A DNA stretch of 64,000 nt, from NCBI GenBank assembly GCA_903959905.1, contig CAJBYO010000077.1, positions 30,031 through 94,030 on the forward strand, in the 5' to 3' direction. The translations under genes were made by a program, and so were the position numbers. The notes beneath the pieces are model-generated. The model was not told the origin of the DNA. It ran no database searches and saw only the letters and a list, made by a program, of their open reading frames with translations. This stretch comes from an uncultured Bacteroidales bacterium. Its GTDB lineage: Bacteria; Bacteroidota; Bacteroidia; Bacteroidales; FEN-979. This document shows positions 53,701-60,555 of this stretch, piece by piece (the stretch's first letter is position 1; every line of letters starts with the position of its first letter).

Positions 53701-56700
53701 TAAACGCCTGCGGCAACGGAACTTTTTCAGCCAATTATCCCATCACGGTATACAACGGCGTACCTGGTGCTCCGGGGATCATTACCGGTTCATCCACAGT
53801 TTGCCAGGGCCAGGCAGCGGTTGCCTATTCAGTCCCTGCCATTTCAGGCGCAGCAACGTATACCTGGACCTATTCGGGCACAGGTTTTACCCCGTCGGGA
53901 AACACTGCTTCCATTACCGGAACATTTACTGCGGCAGCTACATCAGGGAACCTCACGGTAATGGGTGTCAACACCTGCGGAAACGGAACACTATCGGCTG
54001 TTTTCCCCGTCACTGTCAATCCGTTGCCCTCGGCGGCCGGAGCGATTACCGGGACGCCCACCGTGTGCCAGGGCCAGAACGGTGTTGCTTATTCAGTTTC
54101 TCCCATCACGGCAGCTACAAGTTATAGCTGGATATACACAGGGGCAGGGTTTACACCCTCAGGACCCACGGCGTCCATCACTGCAAATTTTTCAGCCGTT
54201 GCCACGACAGGAACCCTAACAGTAAGGGGCGTCAATACCTGCGGAAACGGTACGGCATCCGCCAACTATGCCATCACGGTAAATACACTGCCGGGCGCAG
54301 CCGGAACGATTACCGGTACAGCCCTGGTTTGCCCGGGCCAGACAGGCGTTGCCTATTCGGTGCCTGCTGTTACAGGTGCAACCAGTTACACCTGGACCTA
54401 TTCAGGAACCGGGTTCACCCCTTCGGGCAATACCGCATCCATCACTGCCAGCTTTTCGGCAGGTGCCACTTCCGGAGTTCTGACAGTTCGTGGTGTCAAT
54501 GCCTGCGGATCAGGTGTTGTTTCTGCCAACTATGCGATAACCATCAATTCGGTGCCGGGCGCTGCTGGTAACATTACCGGTTCCAACGCCGCCTGCCAGG
54601 GGCAGAGTGGCATCGCCTACTCCGTTGCTGCCATTTCGGGAGCAACGAGTTATACCTGGACCTACTCAGGAACCGGGTTCACCCCTTCAGGAAACACAGC
54701 TTCCATCACCGGCAGTTTTGCCGCCAACGCAACGTCAGGTAACATTACGGTGAGGGGTACAAACAGTTGCGGAAACGGAACCGCATCAGCAAATTTCCCG
54801 GTGACTATAACAACCGGTATTGGCGCCCCAGCGGCAATTACAGGCACATCTGTCATTTGTACGTCCGCAGTGGGTGATTATTTTGTGCCACCTGTTGCCG
54901 GTGCAACAAGTTATATCTGGACATACTCCGGGACAGGATTCACTGCTTCCGGCAATACCAATTCAATCTCCGGAACTTTTTCAGGTACGGCCACCTCAGG
55001 CAATCTCATGGTAAGAGGTTCAGGAAGCTGCGGCCTTGGCCCGGTTTCAGCCAGCTTCGCCATCACCGTGAATGTGTGTCCGCCACATAACATGTGCAAC
55101 GGCTGTCATATCAATCATACCTCCCCGGGAGCCCAGCTGACGCTGGTTGGCGGAAATGCAAACCTGTGCATGAGCTGCCACAACCCGGCAGGTGTGGCCA
55201 ACACCATGCCTTTTGCAGATGTCATGAAGGCCGTTCCAGGCGTAAGCGGAACGTCACACTCATGGAATGCCCAGGCTGTGAATGCCCTGTACCAAACCAA
55301 CATGCCCACCAACCCGGGGATGCTGCTGCGCGTTTACAGCAACGAAATCGTATGTTCTACCTGTCATGATCAGCATTCAACGACCTATGCACCATTTTTA
55401 AGGACCTCCAATGCAGAGGATGCCCTTTGCCTTAATTGTCACACCGCCCGGGATGTAAGGCGCTATGCTGATAACCCGGCAAACAGGGGCACCCACCCGG
55501 TGGGCATTGCCTACACCCCCGGAACCGACCCGCGTTTCCAGGCGACCACCTTCCCGCTCAGTGCAACCGGTAAAGTTGTTTGCACCACCTGTCACGACAC
55601 CCATAATTCCACCTCTACCGACGGGAACATCCTGCGGTCGGCCACCATCGATGCGGGATGTACGAACTGCCACATAGAAGCAGGGCCGAAGCGTGAAACA
55701 ACCCATGAAGGATTGTCCTGCACAGTTTGCCACTATGCCCATGAAACCGGATCCAGCAATATTCTCCTGGTTCGCGATAACATTTCAACACCCACCCTGG
55801 GCATCAAGCCTGTAATCTTCACGGCTAATACCGGCCCGGGTAACTTTGCCGACGGTGGTGCACCCTTCAACGGGGTTTGTGAAGTATGTCATACGACAGC
55901 TGTTGACCATTACCAGGCGGCCAGCGGAGGGACGTCGGATGCACGCCACTTCCCGGCTACACAGAAATGTACCAACTGTCACCCGCATGACAAGGGCTTC
56001 TCAGCACAAACCGACTGCCTGGGATGTCATAATGCGATTACGGATAAACCCGGAGTTGGGCCTTCCGGAGGCAGACGCCAGATCGTCGACAACCTGGGCA
56101 ACGGAACAGGTACCGGCGGCGATTTCAAAAGACAATCCCATCACGGAACGGGTGCGATACCGACCGTGGGAGATTGCCTGTTGTGTCATTACATGGGTGA
56201 TCACAAAAAAGGAACGGTCAAATTGCTTGATCCTGACGGAGGATACCTTTCAATCATTACCTATGATGCCGCAAATAAGGCTGCAGCCAACGATTTCTGT
56301 CTGAATTGCCACGATGCCAACGGCGCTGGAGGTGATGTTACCCCGTTCAGCGACAATGTGACTGTACCGCAGGTTGACAAAACCAGGTGGCTTGCCTCTG
56401 CACATAAGACCAGCCAGGCCTGCATGGATTGTCATGACAACGGCCATGGTTCAAACAAAAGCACCATGCTCAGTCCGTGGAATTATGCCGGCCTCGGAAC
56501 GGGGACTGACCTGATGAATGAAGAAGAGGGATTCTGCTTGTCATGCCATGGCGGAACAGGCATTGCTTCGGTTAAAGTACATCTTTCATTTCAAAACAAT
56601 CTCAACACAGCAACCGCCTTTCGCAAGCATGATCCCACGGCTACCTACCGCAAACACCTCAATGAAGAAAACACGGGAGCTGCCTTCGGAGGAGCGAACC

Positions 56701-57602
56701 GTCACGTGGAGTGTGTGGACTGTCACAACCCTCATGCAGCAAAATCGTATGCTGTTACAGTTGCACCAACAATTTACAATGAGCTGATCGGCGCCTCCGG
56801 TGTTACGCCTACGTATGCCGGTGCAGGTGCACCAACCGGGTTTACCTTCAATGAAAATACAACCTATGAGTATGAGGTTTGTTATAAGTGTCATTCAAGC
56901 TTCACGACATTGCCAACCTATCTGCCGGCTGGATGGACGGGAACTGCCGACCAGGCGGATGGGCTGAGAAAGATAACAACTTTAACAAATACCCAGATTG
57001 CTGACTCGCGGGATATGGCGAGGGAGTACAATCCGGCAAATGCCTCATACCATCCGGTAATGGCGGCAGGAACCAATTTGAATATTAATGTTGCTACTTT
57101 CCAAACCCCTTGGACTTTTTCTTCAAGAATGTACTGTACAAGCTGCCACGACAATACCCAGAAGGCCACTGCCGGCTACGGCAGAGGACCCCACGGATCG
57201 CAGAACCTTCATATTCTCGATGCCGGGACCGGCGGTAATGCTGGATTTAAAACAACACACAATGGTGCAAATACTGCAACCACTGATTTCTGTACAAAAT
57301 GTCACAAGGCGGCTTCGTACATTTCCGGAGAGGTCAGTTCAAGATTTGGGTATCATTTATACCATGTAGCGAACAAAACCCAGGAAGGATGTTATGTATG
57401 TCATGACTCACATGGCAGTGAGCAATTCCACCTGTTTAATTTCGCCAGAAATCAGGCCCCGACAATCTGCATTACATCGGTAGGAACAAATACACAGGCA
57501 GCATTTATTCATGCAGCAGGAACAGCCGCCAATAGCTGCACTGTAACCTGCCATGGAACAAGTCATGGTACGGGAAAAGGCTATAATCCTGCATACAATT
57601 AG
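50724..57602 (+). CDS. Giant surface protein: beta-helix and PKD-like repeats fused to a 20-heme cytochrome
   Basis: 2292 aa, ATG 50724; ATG 50793 also yields a signal peptide (MLLFVILVTLSAGTALFSQ) and follows AAAAGG. Residues about 45-660 are Gly/Thr/Ser/Asn-rich beta-helix-like repeats beginning GPWSATGTWVGG. An Ig-like domain (about 660-748) and eight PKD-like repeats of about 88 residues (about 750-1451; Y-TW-YSGTGFTPSGNTASITG core) follow. From about 1455 there are 19 CXXCH motifs (CNGCH, CMSCH, CSTCH, CLNCH and others) and a terminal CX3CH (CTVTCH). The last eight hemes are homologous to those of the 12-heme cytochrome. There is no T9SS sorting domain at the end. The layout suggests a long stalk presenting a conductive head, or a filament-forming cytochrome. 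The open frame continues through both parts, so this is a true fusion in the sequence. Confidence 0.9.
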   Translation: MIPFSDINISRLRLLIFNQKAKSMLLFVILVTLSAGTALFSQTITSNAAGGPWSATGTWVGGVVPGPANDVVIASGGNNVTVDVAANCANLTIGSGTTRGRLYHNTGMALTVSGSVTITQGTNFENRWRIDAGSATVGGLITFAGSSTNTNNLATLTITSGTLNANGGITFTASAAITKRIIMSGGAGTLNLKGALTIPAASSTLTTLATGSTFNYTDSNPQIINFFSSGTYENLTINNTSASGATLSAAITSPNVSGNISVGNVNTGSLFSTGNFNIGRASGRTFVVSANSTMNAGTSIISFPATPGTMTINGLFQTANTNGFSGATTTAINSTNNPGITLGATSTIEYTAPGTQTVTSRIYAGNVILTGASKTIGTAAGQTVTISKNLTINTGATYLGSTFNPLLNVGGDFSNSGTFTQGTSLVTFNGTAAQTILGSSPTTFSNSVSLSNAAGLSITTSPTVNGALTFANGKITTGANKLILGAASSTSGEGAGKYVYGNLEIYFSNAASPSRNFVVGDATNYTPVLVAFSGTTSGSGSLVGYTASGDHPNIASSGINPTLSVNRTWTISQGATPVGGFTAYSATLNFINGTPVDLDAGANTASFIVNKYTGTVWEAPAVGTLTATSTQATGMTTFGTFQVGETGALIYVATHPSNATVCQGLPGSFTSTCNSVPTPTVQWQRDPNTGTFEDITGALDGGVYTNFTTTTLNISSVSGLNNYKYRAVFTNVNGTATSNQAILTVTTVPSPAGTITGTATVCQSQSGVAYSVGAIAGATSYTWSYSGSGFTPSGNTASITGSFNAGATSGNLTVTGVNSCGSGTASAVFPITVNTLPANAGPITGTSSVCQGQSGFAYSVAAIAGAASYTWSYSGTGFTPSGTTASITGSFSAAATSGNLTVFGVNSCGNGVSSATFPITVGTLPAAAGTITGTASVCHNTSGIAYSVPAISGATSYLWAYSGTGFSASGNTASITGTFATGATSGSLTVRGINACGNGTFSANYPITVYNGVPGAPGIITGSSTVCQGQAAVAYSVPAISGAATYTWTYSGTGFTPSGNTASITGTFTAAATSGNLTVMGVNTCGNGTLSAVFPVTVNPLPSAAGAITGTPTVCQGQNGVAYSVSPITAATSYSWIYTGAGFTPSGPTASITANFSAVATTGTLTVRGVNTCGNGTASANYAITVNTLPGAAGTITGTALVCPGQTGVAYSVPAVTGATSYTWTYSGTGFTPSGNTASITASFSAGATSGVLTVRGVNACGSGVVSANYAITINSVPGAAGNITGSNAACQGQSGIAYSVAAISGATSYTWTYSGTGFTPSGNTASITGSFAANATSGNITVRGTNSCGNGTASANFPVTITTGIGAPAAITGTSVICTSAVGDYFVPPVAGATSYIWTYSGTGFTASGNTNSISGTFSGTATSGNLMVRGSGSCGLGPVSASFAITVNVCPPHNMCNGCHINHTSPGAQLTLVGGNANLCMSCHNPAGVANTMPFADVMKAVPGVSGTSHSWNAQAVNALYQTNMPTNPGMLLRVYSNEIVCSTCHDQHSTTYAPFLRTSNAEDALCLNCHTARDVRRYADNPANRGTHPVGIAYTPGTDPRFQATTFPLSATGKVVCTTCHDTHNSTSTDGNILRSATIDAGCTNCHIEAGPKRETTHEGLSCTVCHYAHETGSSNILLVRDNISTPTLGIKPVIFTANTGPGNFADGGAPFNGVCEVCHTTAVDHYQAASGGTSDARHFPATQKCTNCHPHDKGFSAQTDCLGCHNAITDKPGVGPSGGRRQIVDNLGNGTGTGGDFKRQSHHGTGAIPTVGDCLLCHYMGDHKKGTVKLLDPDGGYLSIITYDAANKAAANDFCLNCHDANGAGGDVTPFSDNVTVPQVDKTRWLASAHKTSQACMDCHDNGHGSNKSTMLSPWNYAGLGTGTDLMNEEEGFCLSCHGGTGIASVKVHLSFQNNLNTATAFRKHDPTATYRKHLNEENTGAAFGGANRHVECVDCHNPHAAKSYAVTVAPTIYNELIGASGVTPTYAGAGAPTGFTFNENTTYEYEVCYKCHSSFTTLPTYLPAGWTGTADQADGLRKITTLTNTQIADSRDMAREYNPANASYHPVMAAGTNLNINVATFQTPWTFSSRMYCTSCHDNTQKATAGYGRGPHGSQNLHILDAGTGGNAGFKTTHNGANTATTDFCTKCHKAASYISGEVSSRFGYHLYHVANKTQEGCYVCHDSHGSEQFHLFNFARNQAPTICITSVGTNTQAAFIHAAGTAANSCTVTCHGTSHGTGKGYNPAYN
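52972..55071 (+). repeat. Eight tandem PKD-like coding repeats
   Basis: About 264 bp per unit within the 2292-aa gene. Units share TCYSGTGFTPSG-like and ASITG cores, and also long nucleotide blocks, so copy-number change by recombination (or short-read misassembly) is possible. Confidence 0.8.
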
Positions 57603-57632
57603 AAAACGTTGAAATGTTAAATAGACTCTTAT

Positions 57633-58337
57633 ATGAAGATAGTTTTAAAACTGTTAATATTCACAATCGTTCCATTGCTTTCCTTTTCGCAGGCAAGTTC
57701 TGAGGGCCAGGTGGCAGACATTGATGGTAATGTTTATAATACAGTGAAAATTGGGAACCAGGTATGGTTAAAAGAAAACCTTAAAGCAACCAGGTACAAC
57801 AATGGAGACCCGATTATAGCCATTACCGATACGTTGGCCTGGACTAAGTTAACGGCCGCAGCATATTGCAATTATAACAACAGTGAACGCATTGCACAGG
57901 AGTATGGTCGCATGTATAATTATTTTGCTGTTGTGGATAGCAGGAAACTTTGTCCTGCAGGTACGCATGTTCCAGATGATAAAGAGTGGGAGATCTTGTG
58001 CGATTTTTTAGGTGGGACGTTGGTCGCCGGAGGAAAAATGAAGGAATCGGGAACAAGACACTGGAAGAGCCCGAACGTGATGACCATTGATACAACGAAC
58101 GGAAATTTCACCGAAACTGCACCTTATGAAAGTGGATTTTGCGCGCTTCCTGCCGGAAGGCAATACCATGACTGTTATACATTTCTGGGGCTATACACTC
58201 AAATCTGGTCAACAACCCAGTGTGAGTATGACGACGACCTGGTGTGGTGCAGGTATATGACCTTCAGTCTTCCTCATTTAAAACGCTTCACCTATAAGAA
58301 ACATTATGGGCTTTCTGTGCGCTGCCTGAAGGATTAG
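57633..58337 (+). CDS. FISUMP-domain secreted protein
   Basis: 234 aa with a signal peptide (ending LLSFSQ). The motifs DIDGNVYNTVKIGNQVWLKENLKATRYNNG, GRMYNYFAVVDSRKLCPAGTHVPDDKEW and LSVRCLKD are those of the Fibrobacter succinogenes major paralogous (FISUMP) domain. It is a lectin-like C-type fold found in many secreted Bacteroidota proteins; its ligand is unknown. It lacks a T9SS domain. It lies 30 bp downstream of the fusion cytochrome gene and before a terminator, so it is probably the last gene of that operon. Confidence 0.87.
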   Translation: MKIVLKLLIFTIVPLLSFSQASSEGQVADIDGNVYNTVKIGNQVWLKENLKATRYNNGDPIIAITDTLAWTKLTAAAYCNYNNSERIAQEYGRMYNYFAVVDSRKLCPAGTHVPDDKEWEILCDFLGGTLVAGGKMKESGTRHWKSPNVMTIDTTNGNFTETAPYESGFCALPAGRQYHDCYTFLGLYTQIWSTTQCEYDDDLVWCRYMTFSLPHLKRFTYKKHYGLSVRCLKD

Positions 58338-58423
58338 CGTGCGGGTACTGAACAGATTATTTGCATCATAATATTGGAGGAAGAAATTCACGCCACATTT
58401 TTCGCAGGTTTTATTGCTTACCT

Positions 58424-58452
58424 AAGGCTGGCCGGTTTGCCAGCCTTTTTTT
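58424..58452 (+). terminator. Terminator of the sigma-54 plus-strand operon
   Basis: AAGGCTGGC (58424-58432) pairs perfectly with GCCAGCCTT (58439-58447), followed by TTTTT. A textbook intrinsic terminator 87 bp past the FISUMP stop. Confidence 0.9.
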
Positions 58453-58562
58453 ATGCCGGAAATCCGTAATCGGTTTTAACGGATTCCGGCAATTGTTTTG
58501 GTATGGTGGCACGCATACATTTGCGTGTACTACCTTTATCTGACTTTTTGACTACCAGACTA

Positions 58563-59645
58563 ATGAACAAGATACACCTGCTGTGTGGAATTTTGATTTT
58601 TGCATGTATCCCGTGTTTGCTGTTTGGCCAGGATCCGGCCTATACCCAGTTCTCCAATGTGCCTTTGTATTACAACCCCGCCTTCACCGGGCTTAACAGC
58701 GGGCTTAACATAAGATTTGTCACCAGGAACCAGGATCCGATGCTGGTGCCCAGCCAGAGATCATATCACCTGAGCGCTGATATTCCAGGCAGGAGCCTCC
58801 CCGGGTCGGGCGGGCTCGGCCTGATATTCAATGCAGACAATGACGGGGTTGGTTTTATTGCAAATTACAACATCGGGGCTTCCTTCTCAGCGAGGGTGCC
58901 ATTCAACAGGCTGATCACAGGACAGGCCGGAATCAAGGCAGCCTGGCTGATCAAACATATTTCATGGAGCGAGTTTGTCAATTCCGACAGGCTGCATGAT
59001 AACTATGGAGACCTGTATGATTCGGCACAGTATAAAACCAGGACCGATCTCGTCAATCAGCCGGATTTCGCCGTAGGCGGTTTGGTCCAGGTCATCAGCA
59101 ATTCAGGACATATGTCGTGGCGGATCGGTGCTTCGGTTGACCACCTTTTTGAGCCGGATGTATCCTTTCTCCCTGACCAGCCATATCTTTTGAAAAGAAA
59201 ATGGATCGGGCATGCCGATGTTATCCTTTCTTTCTCAAAGCATGCAAAACCGGGAAAACACGGCGATAAATTGCTGAAAATAAATCCTGCGGTTTTATTC
59301 CAGCACCAGGATAAATGGAATTCACTGCTGGCAGGTTGCAATGTAACAAAGTTCGGGCTCTACGGAGGGCTCTGGTATAAAGGAGAATTCGGGGATTATG
59401 CCTCCGGTTCGGTTGCTGTGCTGGCAGGTTACCGGTATGTGTTTGCTGAAAGTATGAGTATAAAATTCACCTACAGCTACGACAAGCAAATAACGGGGGT
59501 CAACCATCACCTGGGTGGGGCCCATGAAATCAGCCTCGTTTTTGAATTCGGAGGTGTCAGGATATTCAGTGGGACTGCAGAATCCTTCAAACGTGACTCA
59601 AATTCCCCGGCAGGCAGCTTGGAAAAGGACGGTGAAACATTCTGA
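58563..59645 (+). CDS. PorP/SprF family type IX secretion outer-membrane protein
   Basis: 360 aa from ATG 58563, giving a signal peptide (MNKIHLLCGILIFACIPCLLFGQ); an upstream ATG at 58503 is less likely. The first mature residues DPAYTQFSNVPLYYNPAFTG are the clear PorP/SprF signature (Q-F...YNPA..G). The rest alternates barrel strands (for example NPAVLFQHQ and SVAVLAGYRYVF). PorP/SprF proteins are outer-membrane barrels that help attach T9SS-delivered adhesins such as SprB to the surface. Its nearness to the 1161-aa T9SS protein and the fusion cytochrome suggests that it serves this locus. Its end faces the OB-fold gene tail-to-tail, 15 bp apart. Confidence 0.88.
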   Translation: MNKIHLLCGILIFACIPCLLFGQDPAYTQFSNVPLYYNPAFTGLNSGLNIRFVTRNQDPMLVPSQRSYHLSADIPGRSLPGSGGLGLIFNADNDGVGFIANYNIGASFSARVPFNRLITGQAGIKAAWLIKHISWSEFVNSDRLHDNYGDLYDSAQYKTRTDLVNQPDFAVGGLVQVISNSGHMSWRIGASVDHLFEPDVSFLPDQPYLLKRKWIGHADVILSFSKHAKPGKHGDKLLKINPAVLFQHQDKWNSLLAGCNVTKFGLYGGLWYKGEFGDYASGSVAVLAGYRYVFAESMSIKFTYSYDKQITGVNHHLGGAHEISLVFEFGGVRIFSGTAESFKRDSNSPAGSLEKDGETF

Positions 59646-59660
59646 AAAAGGAAACTCCTG

Positions 59661-60359
59661 CTATTTTACAACACCCTCTTCCATCAATACTTCAAAGAAG
59701 TAGCCTGACCCGAAGTCTTTGTTAATGGTTACTTTGCCTTCAACGGTTACAATATCGCCAACGGTGAGCGTGGATTTGAGGGTAACCGTGAGGTCAAATT
59801 TGCCGTCGGTGGAGGTTCCGTCCTGGAGGTGGCCCCAGTTTCTGCTCATAATGGACGGTTTGAACTTCATTACTTTTCCCCTTATTTTGACCGTCTTGCC
59901 ATTGTACAGTTCTTTATTCTTATATAACTCCCCGATAGAGATGCCGCCGGCAGCAGGTTCGATCCTGGTTTCCAGTTTCTCCGGTTTTGATTTTGTGCCA
60001 TGGGCCGGGGCACCCAGCCCGGGTGTTTTTCCCTCTTCCGCGGTTTTACTTACGCCTTCCAGGAAGATCACTTTATCAAAGGTCCTGTTAAGTTCTTTGC
60101 TTGTAAAATCAGGCATGACGAGGCCCCCGGTAAAGTAACAGGTGTCGCCCGATTTAAACGTGGCCAGTGGAACAGCCAGCCACTGCAGGTCTGCATCGAT
60201 TTTTACGTGCAGGTAGGTATAGCTGGTGGTTTGGATTACCTCCCGGATAATGGCCATCTGGACCTTCTTCGTTTTGTCGGGGTTGGCCTGGGCAAATAAG
60301 GTAGTGGCGCAAATAGAGAATATTGCTGTCAGGAATAATAAGGTGATTTGCTTTTTCAT
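59661..60359 (-). CDS. Exported protein with two OB-fold-like domains
   Basis: 232 aa from ATG 60359, giving a signal peptide (ending TTLFAQ). The N-terminal domain (about 30-120) has the pattern SYTYLHVKIDADLQWLAVP...GGLVMPDFTSKELNRTFDKVIF. The C-terminal domain (about 135-232) reads GKTVKIRGKVMKFKPSIMSRNWGHLQDGT...DLTVTL...VGDIVTVEGKV. These resemble OB-fold tRNA_anti-like domains found in exported proteins of Bacteroidota and Geobacter-type bacteria. The molecular role is unknown; nucleic-acid binding is not implied by the fold alone. It is read after the CcsBA gene on the same strand but 196 bp apart, with a MITE-like element between. Confidence 0.75.
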   Translation of the reverse strand: MKKQITLLFLTAIFSICATTLFAQANPDKTKKVQMAIIREVIQTTSYTYLHVKIDADLQWLAVPLATFKSGDTCYFTGGLVMPDFTSKELNRTFDKVIFLEGVSKTAEEGKTPGLGAPAHGTKSKPEKLETRIEPAAGGISIGELYKNKELYNGKTVKIRGKVMKFKPSIMSRNWGHLQDGTSTDGKFDLTVTLKSTLTVGDIVTVEGKVTINKDFGSGYFFEVLMEEGVVK

Positions 60360-60379
60360 GTTGAGCGGATATTTAAAGA

Positions 60380-60540
60380 TTTTCCACCACATAGGCACAT
60401 AGTGCACATAGTAGTACTGATGAACAGATTATTTTACCAAAATCAATTTTAGATTGCGCGATTGACGTTTATGAGCGCTGTCAATCGTCAATCGACAATC
60501 GTCCAATCTGAAATTACACTTGTGTCTATGTGGTGAAAAA
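60380..60540. mobile_element. MITE-like inverted-repeat element, about 160 bp
   Basis: Terminal inverted repeats: CACCACATAG (60385-60394) and CTATGTGGTG (60526-60535), both bounded by T/A runs, with partly matching inner flanks. Inside there is a second inverted repeat (AGATTGCGCGATTGACG against CGTCAATCG...CAATCT) and a short period-7 tract (GTCAATC, GTCAATC, GACAATC, GTCCAATC; 60480-60508). No ORF. It may also act as a terminator for the ccsBA transcript. Confidence 0.55.
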
Positions 60541-60555
60541 AACAAAGGTAACTAA

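Noticed and set aside
58506..58525. Sigma-54 promoter upstream of porP/sprF (TGGCACG followed by TTTGCG)
   Set aside because: The -24 and -12 elements are three bases too far apart for GG-N10-GC. Spacing is strict for sigma-54.
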